Shown here one piece after another: positions 36,782 to 45,671 of a stretch of 64,000 bases of DNA (position 1 is the stretch's first letter; each line of letters starts with the position of its first letter). The DNA lies in contig JAJEIO010000017.1 of the NCBI GenBank assembly GCA_022827835.1, positions 62,001 through 126,000 on the forward strand. Reading direction: 5' to 3'. This DNA comes from Candidatus Latescibacterota bacterium. GTDB lineage: Bacteria > Latescibacterota > UBA2968 > UBA8231. The position numbers and the translations under genes are program-made. The notes under the pieces were generated by a model. That model ran no database searches, had not been told where the DNA came from, and saw only the letters and a list, made by a program, of their open reading frames with translations.

Positions 36782-37963
36782 ATGCCACTTTCGCACAATG
36801 TACAGCGCGTCCAGCCGTCGGTCACCATGCAGATTTCGGCACAGGCCGCGGCCATGCAGCGCGCTGGTATCGACGTGGTTTCCCTGTCGGCGGGCGAGCC
36901 GGATTTCGATACGCCGCAAAACGTCAAAGACGCTGGCATCCGCGCTATTGCCGAGGGCTTTACCAAGTACACCACGCCGGGATCGGGGATCATCGAGCTC
37001 AAGGAGGCGATCTGCCGCAAATTCGAGCGCGACAATGGTTTGGTTTACACAACCGACGAAGTGATCGTCAACAACGGTGCCAAGCACTCGCTCTTTTTGG
37101 CGGTGGCGGCGCTGGTCAACGCTGGCGACGAGGTCATTATCCCCACGCCTTATTGGGTGACCTACTGCGAGCAGCCGCGGATAGTGGGCGGCGAACCGGT
37201 GATCGTCGAGACCCAAGCTGCTAATGGACTTAAGCTGACTGCGGACGAGTTCCGCGCGGCCATCACGCCGCGCACGCGGATGCTCTTTTTGTGCTCGCCG
37301 TCTAATCCCAGCGGCGCGGTGTACACCCGCGAAGAGTTGGAGAGTTTGGCGGCAGTGGCCGTCGAGCACGAGGTCTATGTGCTCAGTGATGAAATCTACG
37401 AGAAGCTGATCTACGACGGAGCTGAGCACCACTCAATTGCAGCTTGTAGCCCGGAGGCCAAGGAATTCAGCATTGTGGTCAATGGAGTATCCAAGGCCTA
37501 TTCGATGACCGGCTGGCGCATTGGCTACACGGGGGCCAGTGAAGAGATCATCGCCGGAATGAACAAGGTGCAAAGCCAAGAGGTGTCGCACCCCTCGTCG
37601 ATGGCGCAGAAGGCGGCTGTCGAGGCGCTCGACGGCCCGCAGGAGTCGGTCGAGGAAATGCGCCAGGCCTTTGATGCGCGGCGGCGCTACATGGTCGAGC
37701 GTCTCAATGCCATAGAGAGCGTAGAATGCGCGTTGCCGTCGGGGGCCTTTTACGCCTATCCCGACGTCTCCGCGTACTACGGCAGCCAAGTCCGCGACTC
37801 CGTGGCATTGTGCGAGTACTTGCTCGAAGAGGCCAAGGTGGCCTGTGTGCCCGGTGCTGGGTTTGGCACCTACGAGCACATCCGGCTTTCCTACGCCACG
37901 TCGTTGGACCTGCTTGAAAAGGCGCTGGACCGAGTTGAGGCGGCGCTAGGTGCGTTGGCGTGA
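36782..37963 (+). CDS. aspB: pyridoxal-phosphate aspartate/aromatic aminotransferase, class I
   Basis: This 393-residue cytoplasmic aminotransferase belongs to fold type I, subgroup of thermophile-type AspB enzymes. The sequence shows SLSAGEPDFDTP near 35-46, YTTPGSGIIELKEAI near 62-76, FLCSPSNPSGAVYTREEL near 163-180, YVLSDEIYEKLIYDG near 199-213 (PLP-binding Asp and Tyr), and the PLP lysine in NGVSKAYSMTGWRIGY near 229-244. The C-terminal Arg that binds substrate carboxylate is in HIRLSYATS. In this operon it could make aspartate, or serve as the branched-chain transaminase, since no ilvE is seen nearby; the second is inference. Confidence 0.9.
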   Translation: MPLSHNVQRVQPSVTMQISAQAAAMQRAGIDVVSLSAGEPDFDTPQNVKDAGIRAIAEGFTKYTTPGSGIIELKEAICRKFERDNGLVYTTDEVIVNNGAKHSLFLAVAALVNAGDEVIIPTPYWVTYCEQPRIVGGEPVIVETQAANGLKLTADEFRAAITPRTRMLFLCSPSNPSGAVYTREELESLAAVAVEHEVYVLSDEIYEKLIYDGAEHHSIAACSPEAKEFSIVVNGVSKAYSMTGWRIGYTGASEEIIAGMNKVQSQEVSHPSSMAQKAAVEALDGPQESVEEMRQAFDARRRYMVERLNAIESVECALPSGAFYAYPDVSAYYGSQVRDSVALCEYLLEEAKVACVPGAGFGTYEHIRLSYATSLDLLEKALDRVEAALGALA

Positions 37964-37994
37964 ATTGCGAATTTAACATAGGAGGTTTTGTCCG

Positions 37995-38957
37995 GTGAAT
38001 AACAGTGGATTTTACCTCGATTTTGAACGCGACCTCGTCGAGCTACAAAAGAAAATCGACGAGCTAAAAAGCCAAGCCGAGGCCGATGGCTTGAATTTGG
38101 ATGAGGGCGTGCGCAAGCTCGAAGCGCAGGCTGCGAAGAAGCGCAGAGAAATCTACGCCAATCTCAGTTCTTGGCAGCGGGTGCAGATCGCGCGGCACCC
38201 GAACCGCCCGTACGCGCTCGATTACGTCGAGCGGATGCAGTCAGATTTTACCGAGTTACACGGCGACCGCCTTTTTGCCGACGACCCCTCGGTCATCGGC
38301 GGGCCGGCGCGGCTGAACGACGAATCGGTCATGGTCATCGGCATCCAGAGTGGACGCAACCTCGAAGAGCGGCAGAAGCGCAACTTCGGTATGCCGCATC
38401 CAGAAGGGTATCGCAAGGCCCGCCGCCTGATGCAGATGGCGGCCAAGTTCAAATTGCCAGTCTTGACCTTAGTCGATACCTCGGGTGCCTATCCTGGGAT
38501 TGAGGCCGAGGAGCGGGGCCAAGCCGAGGCCATCGCCCGCAACCTCTACGAAATGTCGCATCTGCCGGTGCCTATCGTCGTGGCCATCATCGGCCAAGCC
38601 TTCAGCGGCGGTGCCATTGGCATTACGGTCGGCGACCGGATCCTGATGCTGGAGCACGCCTGTTATTCGGTGATTGTGCCAGAGAGTTGCTCGACGATCC
38701 TGTTCAAGGTGCGCGAGCGCCGAGAGGAGGCGGCCGAGGCCCTCAAGCTGACGGCTAAAGACCTGAAGCAGCAGGGGATCATCGACCGCATCGTGTCCGA
38801 GCCATTGGGCGGTGCGCACCACGACTGGGATGCCGCTGCCGCCATGCTCAAACGCCACGTGCAAGATGCCTTAGCCGAGCTTCGGCGACTCACGCCAGAG
38901 GCGCTAGTGGCCCAGCGGCTGGACAAGTTCGCGGCAATGGCCCGCTTTGGGGAATAG
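37995..38957 (+). CDS. accA: acetyl-CoA carboxylase carboxyltransferase subunit alpha
   Basis: AccA (320 residues) pairs with AccD to pass the carboxyl group from biotin to acetyl-CoA, giving malonyl-CoA for fatty acids. The N-terminal coiled-coil helix (FERDLVELQKKIDELKSQAE), RVQIARHPNRPYALDYVERM near 59-78, FTELHGDRLFADDPSVIGG near 81-99, and the crotonase-fold glycine loops (TLVDTSGAYPGIEAEERGQ near 156-174; GQAFSGGAIGITVGDRIL near 198-215) are all present. The start is GTG, set by AGGAGG eight bases upstream. It is the last gene of the run; no clear terminator hairpin was found in the 47 bases before the convergent gene. Confidence 0.95.
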   Translation: MNNSGFYLDFERDLVELQKKIDELKSQAEADGLNLDEGVRKLEAQAAKKRREIYANLSSWQRVQIARHPNRPYALDYVERMQSDFTELHGDRLFADDPSVIGGPARLNDESVMVIGIQSGRNLEERQKRNFGMPHPEGYRKARRLMQMAAKFKLPVLTLVDTSGAYPGIEAEERGQAEAIARNLYEMSHLPVPIVVAIIGQAFSGGAIGITVGDRILMLEHACYSVIVPESCSTILFKVRERREEAAEALKLTAKDLKQQGIIDRIVSEPLGGAHHDWDAAAAMLKRHVQDALAELRRLTPEALVAQRLDKFAAMARFGE

Positions 38958-39004
38958 GGTTCTCTAAGAGGTGCTGCAACTCCGCTGCGCCTAGCGAAGT
39001 ACTA

Positions 39005-40144
39005 TCAATCGACCGCGTCGGCATGCGCTTCTCTCCGCCACCGCTCAAGTGGGTGTTCGCGCGGCGTTAGCGGCATGGACACTCGCGCCTTGCGCCGATG
39101 TGATTCCCACGTCGCCTGAATCATTTCGAGACAATCCCGACCGTCTCTGCCGCTTGCAAACGGATCCCGGTCCTCCTCAATGGCGGCGATGAGGTCGCGC
39201 AGCATGAGGCGTTGCAAGAGCAAGCGTATGGATGTCCTATCGCGTGGATTGCCTTGCTCGTCGAGGTCTTCGGCTGGCAGATGCACGGGTTCCCACGCCT
39301 CGGCCGGCGTCTTGTGTTGTCCTTTGTGGATAAACATCGTCGTACCCACGCTCTCCCGCACGGCGATGCGCCCTTCGGTGCCGATGATGTCAATGCCGTA
39401 GCCATTGTCGTTGGTCTTCGGCTGGGCGAGGAACTGCACGTCCGCATGAATGCCGTTGGCAAAGCGAAACGAGGCGTGCCCGCGCTCGCCAAGCACAATC
39501 CCTGCATCGCGGTCTTTCGGGTGCACCTCTTGGGTGTGTTTGATGTCGTCAACGGTTGACTCGCGTCCATCCATCTGCACGAGGTGCGCGTGCGTCCACT
39601 CGACATCGCCGCCGAACAGACGCACCCAATCGTAGAGATGGGTGCCCATCTCCATCAGCGAGTTGCCCACCTTGCGGCCCCCTTTGTCGGTTGCCTGTAG
39701 CAACACCACTTGGCCGATTGCGCCTTGGTCGATCAGCGAGAGGGCGTGGCGGTTGTAGGGGCTGGCGCGCTTGATGTGGTTGATGGCAAACTTGACGCCG
39801 TGCTGGTCGCAGGTTGCAACCATCTCGTCGGCTTCGATGAGATTCAGGGCAATCGGCTTTTCGCAGAACACGTGGATGCCGCGCTGGGCTGCGGCAATCG
39901 TCGGCTGGTAGTGCATGGGTGCTTGCGTTGGGACGATGACGAGGTCGGGCTGTTGTTCATCGAGCATCTTCTCGTAGTCGTCATAGAGCGCTTTGACACC
40001 AAAGCGCTCTCCCCATGCTGCCGCCCGCTCGGGGTCGATTTCCGCTCCGGCGACTAGTTCGCAGTTCGCCTCTAACTGCACGGCCTCCGCGTGATGCCCG
40101 CCCATGCCGCCGAGACCGATAATCGCAATGCGGTAGTTGTTCAT
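39005..40144 (-). CDS. Gfo/Idh/MocA family oxidoreductase
   Basis: This 379-residue NAD(P)-dependent oxidoreductase has a Rossmann fold with IIGLGGMGGHHAEAVQL near residues 7-23, an acidic residue after the second strand (AGAEIDPERAAAWGERFG), the EKP motif in IHVFCEKPIALNL near 91-103, and a C-terminal domain with EMGTHLYDWVRLFGGD near 167-182. The substrate is unknown. The ATG at 40144 (MNNYRIAIIG) places the nucleotide loop at the usual distance from the start; an ATG four codons earlier at 40156 is equally open, and neither has a strong ribosome site. It is a second member of the family in this window and shares the REHPLxxWR ending with that at 7080. Confidence 0.87.
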   Translation of the reverse strand: MNNYRIAIIGLGGMGGHHAEAVQLEANCELVAGAEIDPERAAAWGERFGVKALYDDYEKMLDEQQPDLVIVPTQAPMHYQPTIAAAQRGIHVFCEKPIALNLIEADEMVATCDQHGVKFAINHIKRASPYNRHALSLIDQGAIGQVVLLQATDKGGRKVGNSLMEMGTHLYDWVRLFGGDVEWTHAHLVQMDGRESTVDDIKHTQEVHPKDRDAGIVLGERGHASFRFANGIHADVQFLAQPKTNDNGYGIDIIGTEGRIAVRESVGTTMFIHKGQHKTPAEAWEPVHLPAEDLDEQGNPRDRTSIRLLLQRLMLRDLIAAIEEDRDPFASGRDGRDCLEMIQATWESHRRKARVSMPLTPREHPLERWRREAHADAVD

Positions 40145-40157
40145 AAGATGTCTCATC

Positions 40158-40191
40158 GTTCGCGCCTACGAGGACAATCGTAGGCGCGAAC
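40158..40191. repeat. REP-like perfect inverted repeat
   Basis: Two perfect 13-base arms (40158-40170 and 40179-40191, GTTCGCGCCTACG and its complement) enclose an 8-base loop. It lies between two minus-strand genes, just upstream of the oxidoreductase start. No T run follows on the minus strand, so it is not a standard terminator for the upstream gene. It resembles the hairpin at 50048-50074 in build (GTAGGsGCGA core), so it is probably a dispersed genomic repeat. Confidence 0.6.
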
Positions 40192-40202
40192 TCTATTTTG
40201 AA

Positions 40203-41045
40203 TTAGGCGCGCCGCAAGCGGTCGAAGAGCCGCTCCAGACGGTCGAAGGCGAGGCGGATCATGTCTTCGTCCCAGTCGCCGTCGATTTTGATCTGGACCA
40301 TGGACTGGAGGGTCTCTAGATAGGCTCGCTGCGTCTCGGTTAGAGGGCGTTCTTGGCGTTCTTGGCGTTCTTGGCGTTCCGAACGGTCTTGTCGCTCTTG
40401 GCGTTCGGAACTGGTGCGCTTGGTGCGTCCATCGCGTCCGGAGCGCTCCTTGGGGGTGGGTTCGCGGGCGCTGCGAGCCTCCTTTTTGGGTGCGGGTTCG
40501 GGAGTTTCGTCTTGGGGCTCGGGTTCGGCGGCCGCTTCCTCTTGCGGGGCGGAGGGGTCGCCGAAATCAGCCTCGGCGATGAGGTACTTGAAAAACATCT
40601 TCATCTTGTTGGCCGAATCGCGCCCCATACCGGTGCGGTTGCGGAAGTAATCGACAATGGCGTCGTCACTCATGTTGCCGTTGTTCTGTTCCCACTCCGG
40701 CAGCAGGTCTTTGTAGAGGTCGCGGACCACTTCGGCAAGGGCGAATTTGCGCGTATCCTTGGGGACTATCCGCAATAATAGCTCCGTGGGCTTTTGGTCG
40801 CGGTCGGTCAGGTTCATGGACTCGATGCCGCGCAAAAAGCGGTGAATCATCGACGGGGTGCGAATAATAGGCCGCACGTAGTCGCGGTCGATTTGGTCGG
40901 GGATCTTGGTCTCCAGCCGAGAGAGGAACCGCTCGAACTGCACCTTGGTGATGTAGGGAAACCACGCCCGGTCCTGCCGGCTGCTGTTTTCCTCCGATCC
41001 TTCTTCTGTTGCCGTCTCAGCGGCGTCTTGGCGTACTTCTTCCAT
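40203..41045 (-). CDS. DUF5343-like protein with charged linker
   Basis: The 280-residue protein has an N-terminal helical domain (about 25-165) resembling DUF5343: WFPYITKVQFERFLSRLETKIPDQ, a mid-domain SMIHRFLRGIESMNL, then ALAEVVRDLYKDLLPEW and a helix ending MFFKYLIAEADFGD. A long Glu/Pro/Arg-rich linker (about 165-245) contains RQE repeats encoded by a 9-base tandem repeat. A short helical C-terminus follows (RAYLETLQSMVQIKIDG, DMIRLAFDRLERLFDRLRRA). DUF5343 has no settled function. It lies 39 bases downstream of queF. Confidence 0.6.
   Translation of the reverse strand: MEEVRQDAAETATEEGSEENSSRQDRAWFPYITKVQFERFLSRLETKIPDQIDRDYVRPIIRTPSMIHRFLRGIESMNLTDRDQKPTELLLRIVPKDTRKFALAEVVRDLYKDLLPEWEQNNGNMSDDAIVDYFRNRTGMGRDSANKMKMFFKYLIAEADFGDPSAPQEEAAAEPEPQDETPEPAPKKEARSAREPTPKERSGRDGRTKRTSSERQERQDRSERQERQERQERPLTETQRAYLETLQSMVQIKIDGDWDEDMIRLAFDRLERLFDRLRRA
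40347..40379. repeat. 9-base tandem repeat inside the DUF5343-like gene
   Basis: About 3.5 copies of the unit GGCGTTCTT lie head to tail. They encode the repeated Arg-Gln-Glu steps of the linker. Degenerate copies continue to about 40410. Because the unit is a multiple of three, copy-number change would alter linker length without breaking the frame. Confidence 0.7.
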
Positions 41046-41084
41046 TGTAAATCTCCATTCGATAAAATGATATGTCTCCGGGCG

Positions 41085-41444
41085 TCAGGGCTGTGGGGCA
41101 AATTCGGCCGTCACAACGGCGGAAATGCCCCCACGCACATTGAATTCTCCCACTACGGTCATGCGCCGAGGCGCGCAGGCGGCCACCAAATCGTTGAGGA
41201 TGGTGTTGGTGACCGCTTCGTAGTAAGCGCCTTCTTGGCGAAAGGACCACAGGTAGAGCTTGAGCGATTTGAGCTCAATGCACTGTTGGTCGGGCACGTA
41301 GCGGATGTGGATGGTGCCGAAATCAGGTTGCCCAGTTACGGGACATATCGAAGTGAATTCCGGACACGAGAACTCGATTGTGTAGTCGCGGTCCGGATGG
41401 GGATTGGCAAAAACGTCTAGGTTTTTGCTCGGCTCGGTAGCCAT
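41085..41444 (-). CDS. queF: NADPH-dependent 7-cyano-7-deazaguanine reductase (preQ1 synthase)
   Basis: QueF (119 residues, the short unimodular type) reduces the nitrile of preQ0 to the amine of preQ1 in queuosine synthesis. The catalytic Cys is in [14 protein letters not shown] near residues 30-43, and the family QueF motif is in [22 protein letters not shown] near 55-76, followed by the conserved acidic residue. It belongs to the T-fold superfamily. Its partner queC lies at 55001 on the same strand, separated by the restriction-modification island, suggesting one former cluster. AGGAGA precedes the ATG. Confidence 0.93.
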   Translation of the reverse strand: MATEPSKNLDVFANPHPDRDYTIEFSCPEFTSICPVTGQPDFGTIHIRYVPDQQCIELKSLKLYLWSFRQEGAYYEAVTNTILNDLVAACAPRRMTVVGEFNVRGGISAVVTAEFAPQP

Positions 41445-41500
41445 GAAATTTCGTCTCCTAACAGCCTAAAGCACTTATAAAATAAGGACAAACGGGTGCT

Positions 41501-41609
41501 TTGGCTATGCTGCGACAAAGGGCTCGACGACGTTTGCGGTAATGCGCGAGACGGTTCGGTCCACGAGAATCGAGGCTGGATAGGTGATGGAGACGACGGA
41601 AAAAACCGC
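41501..41609 (-). pseudogene. displaced 3' end of a dimethylformamidase-like gene; right-hand direct repeat of the island
   Basis: These 109 bases align without gaps to 53410-53518, the last bases of the dimethylformamidase-like gene, with 15 mismatches (86%). On the minus strand they still read as its C-terminus (AVFSVVSITYPASILVD, ending PFVAA then a stop). A 24-base stretch (41559-41582) is identical in both copies. No upstream coding part exists: hsdR ends exactly at the boundary (stop 41610-41612). This is what remains when an element inserts at a gene's 3' end and supplies a replacement end. Confidence 0.75.
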
Positions 41610-44600
41610 TCAGGGTGCACTCGCCTGCTCGCAGGCCAACTCGAACACCCTGTCGGTCATCCAGCGCTTGAAACCCTCGTTGTCCATGAACTGCTTGAAG
41701 AGCTCGGTGTCGTCCTTCATGACATTCGTCATGACCCGCAGCAGCGCCTTGTCGTGCTCGATGCGGGAGTTGGCGGCGTCCGAGTTCTGCCGCGCATTCC
41801 TGAAGGCAGCGTCTGCGGCCACCCGGGACGGGATGGTCTTGGTGATGAGGTCTCCCACGTGGTCGGCGTCTTCCCAGGCGATGTCGCCGAAGAGGTCGTT
41901 GAAGGTTTTGAGGATGTTCGAGAGCCGGTCCAGCTCCGGCTCGGTGCGGTGGCCTCCGCCGGCGGTAGGCACTGGATCGACTTCGGCGTCCTCGTCCGGC
42001 AGCAGGATCTGCTGCATCGCCTGCTTTTCGACCCGGTAGCTGTCTAGGTCGATGGCGTCGAGGATGCCCTTCGACAGGTCCTCTTCCTCGGGGGCCGGTA
42101 GCTTCGGGATCAGGAAGTTTAGGAAGATCGAGCGCTTCTCCCAGCCAGCGTCGTTGTAGGGAAGCACGGACGAGAGAAAGGCGTAGGTGCGCACGAAGCC
42201 CTTGGCGTTGCCTTTGAACTCTACTTGGCCGTCCTCGTCCAGATCGGTTTTGTAGGCCGCTACGCAGGCGTCGAGGATTGGGTCGAGTTGGTCGCGCTGG
42301 GCACCGCCGAGGTAGCGCTCGACAAGGTCGTCGATTTGTTCGTCGGAATAGACTTGGGCACGGTCTAGGCTCGTCTGTAGGTCGTGCAGCTTGTTGGGGT
42401 CGGTTTCGTCGGCTAGGATGGTCGCGCGGTAGTAGTCGGCGAAGGCGTCGCAGATGGTGTCGGCGTCGTTGAGGAAATCGAGTACGAACACGTCGTGCTT
42501 CTTGGGATGCGCCCGGTTGAGGCGGGAGAGGGTTTGCACCGCCTTGATGCTGGACAGCGTTTTGTCCACGTACATGGTGTGCAGCAGCGGTTCGTCGTAC
42601 CCGGTTTGGAACTTGTCGGCGCAGACTAAGAAGCGGTAGGGGTCTTCTTGGAACTGTCCGGCAATTTGGGTGGAGGGGAAGCCGTTTAGCGAGGCTTCGG
42701 TGACCTTATCTCCGCCGAACTCGTGTTCACCGGAGAAGGCGACGATAGCCCGGTAGCGGCTTTTGCGCTCCTGCAGGTAGTCGCGGATTGCGTGGTAGTA
42801 CTGGATGGCTCGCTCGATGCCGTTGGTGACTACCATCGCCCGCGCTTGGCCGCCGATTTTGTTTTGCGCCAGCACTTGGTCGTGGAAGTGATCGACCATG
42901 ATCTGGGCTTTGAGTCCAATCGCGTGGTCGCTGCTCTCGACGAAGCGGCGCAGCTTCTTTTGGGCCTTCTTGACGTCGAATTCTGGGTCTTCCTCTACCG
43001 TCTTGGCGAGCTTGTAGTAGCTCTGCACTGGCATGTAGTGGGCGAGTACGTCGAGTATGAAGCCCTCTTGGATCGCCTGCTTCATGGTGTAGGTGTGGAA
43101 GGCGTGGTGGCTGGTCTTGCCGTCGAGCTGCGGATTCGGGGCACCGAAGATTTCCAGCGTCTTGTTCTTGGGTGTGGCGGTGAAGGCGAAGTAGCTGGCG
43201 TTGGGAAGCAGCTTGCGCGACTCCATTAGGCGGTTGATCTGGTCCTCGAAGGTTTCTTCTTCCTCCTCTGCACCTTCCTCGGAGAGCGCCTGCGCCATGG
43301 CGGCACCGGTGCGGCCGCCTTGGCTGGAGTGGGCTTCGTCGATGATGATGGCGAAGCGCCGCCCGCGCTGCTGGTTGCCGATTTCATCGAGGATGAAGGG
43401 GAACTTTTGGATCGTCGAGATGATGATTTTCTTGCCGCTCTCGATGAACCGTCGCAGGTCGCCCGAGCGGTCGGCGTGTCCCACTGTTGCCGACACTTGA
43501 GAATACTGCTTGATGGTGTCGCGGATCTGGCGGTCGAGGATGAGGCGGTCGGTGACGACGATGATTGAGTCGAAGACTGGAGCGCTGTCTTTCTCTAGGC
43601 CGATTAGCTGGTGGGCTAGCCAGGCAATGGAGTTGCTTTTGCCGCTGCCGGCTGAGTGTTGGATCAGGTAGCGACGGCCTACGCCGTGGGTGCGTGCGTC
43701 GGTTAGCAGGCGGCGCACTACGTCGAGTTGATGGTAGCGGGGCCAGATTTGGGTCTGCTTCTTCTTGCCCGTCTTCTCGTCCTTCGATTCTACCACTTGG
43801 GCGTAGTTTTCTAGGATGTTGGTCAGGCTCTCGCGGGGGAGCACTTCTCGCCACAGGTAGTCGATGGCCAGTCCGTTGGGATTGGGCGGGTTGCCAGCGC
43901 CGTCGTTCCAGCCTCGGTTGAAGGGGAGGAACCAAGAGGTCTTGCCGCTGAGGTGGGTGCAGAAGCGGATTTCGTTTTCGTCGAGTGCGAAGTGGGCGAC
44001 GCAGCGGCCGAACTCGAACAGTTTCTCGCGTGGGTTGCGGTCGCGCTGGTACTGCTGGACTGCGTCGGCCACCGTCTGTTTGGTGAGGCTGTTTTTTAGT
44101 CGGCCACCGTCTGTTTGGTGAGGCTGTTTTTTAGCTCGAAGGTGAAGACTGGCAGGCCGTTGATGAACAGGCCGATGTCGAGGGCGCGCTGGGTTTCGTC
44201 GCGGCTGTAGCGGAGCTGGCGGGTGACGGTGAAGCGGTTTTGTTTGAAGCGCTCTTGGGCTTCCGGGTTGTCGGCGGAAGGCGTGCCGTAGAATAGGTCT
44301 AGGTTGTGGGCCTCGTGCTTGATGCCGTGGCGCAGCACGTCGATGGTGCCGCGTTTGGTGATTTCGCCTTGGATTCGGGCTAGGAACCGGCGGCGCGTAG
44401 GGCTGGCTTCGGACAAGTCGAGGGACTCTGCTGCTTCGGGCTGGGTGGCGCGGAGGAAGGCGGAGAGTTGGGCTAGATCGATGCAGTATTCGCGGTCGTA
44501 GTCGTGGAAGTTGCCGCCGGCCCAACCGACTCCGCCGTAGTGGGCAGGTGGTTCGCCTACGGTGGGACCTAAAGGTGGGTCGCAGGGATGGCCGGCTAGC

Positions 44601-44650
44601 GCTGTGCAGATGAGGCGTTCGAGGCCGCGTTCGGAGGTGTCGGTGGGCAT
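41610..44650 (-). pseudogene. hsdR: type I restriction endonuclease subunit R, split by a frameshift
   Basis: HsdR is the motor and nuclease subunit. The N-terminal piece (ATG 44650 or TTG 44671) reads through the nuclease domain to FELKNSLTKQTVAD, then meets a stop created by a 35-base tandem duplication. The same frame resumes in the second repeat copy as AVQQYQRDRNPREKLFEFGR and continues to 41610. Undivided it would be about 1,010 residues, normal for HsdR. The motor is intact: QHSAGSGKSNS (Walker A), IIDEAHSSQGG (DEAH box), FAFTATPKNK, and QTGYDEPLLHTMYVDK. The break falls between the ELK catalytic residues and the QxxxY motif of the PD-(D/E)XK nuclease, so cleavage should be lost unless one copy is deleted. 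Confidence 0.85.
44065..44134. repeat. hsdR: 35-base tandem duplication in hsdR
   Basis: Bases 44065-44099 and 44100-44134 are identical. The unit begins TCGGCCACCG and ends TTTTTTAG. As 35 is not a multiple of three, the extra copy shifts the frame and creates a TAA stop. Removing either copy restores a continuous hsdR. It could be a recent slippage mutation or a reversible on/off switch. Confidence 0.85.
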
Positions 44651-44683
44651 TATGCTAGTTAGTATCGACAAAGCGCATAGCGC

Positions 44684-45022
44684 TCACCTACGTTTGTCCT
44701 CGTCTTGGGCGGCGGCCGCTGCCTGAGCCTCGGCCCTGGCTCTGGTCCGGTCGTATAGCTCTTCGCGGGTGAGATTGTCGGACATTCTCAGGCCGACGCC
44801 GCGGGCCTCGAAGTCCTGGAAGACCTGCCGCATCAGCTCACGGCGATGCTCGGCCTCTTTCTCCGCGTCTCTGCTACCGGACGCCGTCCCGCCAGTGCCG
44901 TCCTCGACTAAGCTCTTCAGGTAGTCCCGCACCAAGGCTGACACCGAGGTGTCCAATTCTGCCGCTCGGATTCGGGCGAGCCGATAGGTTTCTTCGTCAA
45001 TGGATACGGTGATGTTTTTCAT
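44684..45022 (-). CDS. ribbon-helix-helix antitoxin-like protein (VapB type), orphan
   Basis: This 112-residue protein starts with a ribbon-helix-helix DNA-binding module (MKNITVSIDEETYRLARIRA, SVSALVRDYLKSLV, residues 1-42). A charged, probably flexible C-terminus follows, as in VapB antitoxins. The start at 45022 gives the canonical opening; the 21 extra codons to 45085 have no ribosome site. No toxin gene follows it directly: hsdR is next downstream, with the DUF433/DUF5615 pair upstream. It may therefore regulate the operon or be a leftover antitoxin. Confidence 0.6.
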   Translation of the reverse strand: MKNITVSIDEETYRLARIRAAELDTSVSALVRDYLKSLVEDGTGGTASGSRDAEKEAEHRRELMRQVFQDFEARGVGLRMSDNLTREELYDRTRARAEAQAAAAAQDEDKRR

Positions 45023-45103
45023 TTCAAGCTCTACGGCTACTGAGTGGCTGGTGATGCAGAGATCATCGTCCAAGCCATCCGCCAAATGATGTCTGTGCTC
45101 ACC

Positions 45104-45439
45104 CTATGCCTCGCCCCTGATCGGGATGTGGACTTGCCGCAGTTCGCCGGGCTGGATCCCATCCAAGGCAGCGCGGATATCCGCGATCCTTGGCTCGATG
45201 AGGGGCCACCGATTCGCGCCGAGAACGATCAATGCCAATTTTCGGCGGTCCAGGTTCTGCTGATACGGCATGTTCTTGTCTGCGGTAATCACAACTTCAT
45301 ACCCTGCTTCCTCGGCCCGATCCAGCAACGCGCCATTGCCCAGCCCAGCCCATCCTCGCTCTCCTGCCGCGTCAACGTCATGACCGACGAGGTGACGGCG
45401 AAGCTGCCGAGGCGCGTTGTGGTCAAACAGGATTCGCAT
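45104..45439 (-). CDS. DUF5615 (PIN-like, Mut7-C type) toxin
   Basis: This 111-residue protein opens MRILFDHNAPRQLRRHL, the DUF5615 signature with a catalytic Asp at residue 6 and Asn at 8. VVITADKNMPYQQNL near 50-64 carries the second acidic site, and LIVLGANRW follows. These PIN-like RNases are toxins paired with DUF433 antitoxins (VapBC45-type pairs are the best known). The paired DUF433 gene overlaps its start by 17 bases. ATG 45439 fits the family N-terminus; the frame is open nine codons further up. Confidence 0.72.
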   Translation of the reverse strand: MRILFDHNAPRQLRRHLVGHDVDAAGERGWAGLGNGALLDRAEEAGYEVVITADKNMPYQQNLDRRKLALIVLGANRWPLIEPRIADIRAALDGIQPGELRQVHIPIRGEA

Positions 45440-45671
45440 GCGGGACCTTGGCAACCTTGGTGTCAAGGTCTTGCACTACGAATTCCAATACAGCCCGCAC
45501 CTGTGCTTCGTCCACTCCACCGAACCACTCGATGAAGTCTTGGACAGTCGCGCCCTCCGCCAAATTGCCGAAAAGGGCCGACACGGGCAGCCGGGTGCCT
45601 GTGAAAACCCAGGCCCCGCTGACCCGGCCGGGCACGCTTTCCACCGCCGGGCACTTGCTCCAGTCTATCAT
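45423..45671 (-). CDS. DUF433 antitoxin
   Basis: The 82-residue protein has the DUF433 pattern: a short N-terminal hairpin (VSGAWVFTGTRLPVSALFGNLAEGATVQDFIE, with the conserved G-T-R-[IL]-P segment) and a winged-helix-like C-terminus (FGGVDEAQVRAVLEFVVQDLD). It is the antitoxin half of the DUF433/DUF5615 pair. Its ATG overlaps the hsdS stop (ATGA), and its 3' end overlaps the toxin start, so hsdS, antitoxin and toxin are coupled. Confidence 0.75.
   Translation of the reverse strand: MIDWSKCPAVESVPGRVSGAWVFTGTRLPVSALFGNLAEGATVQDFIEWFGGVDEAQVRAVLEFVVQDLDTKVAKVPHANPV

Noticed and set aside
40158..40191. Terminator for the DUF5343-like gene
   Set aside because: The stem is perfect but no T run follows on the minus strand, and it abuts the next gene's start; treated as a repeat.
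44135..44525. N-terminal 130 codons of the long hsdR frame starting at 44525
   Set aside because: Arg/Pro/His-rich sequence out of frame with the real HsdR N-terminus (44650 onward); it exists only because the 35-base duplication joins the frames.
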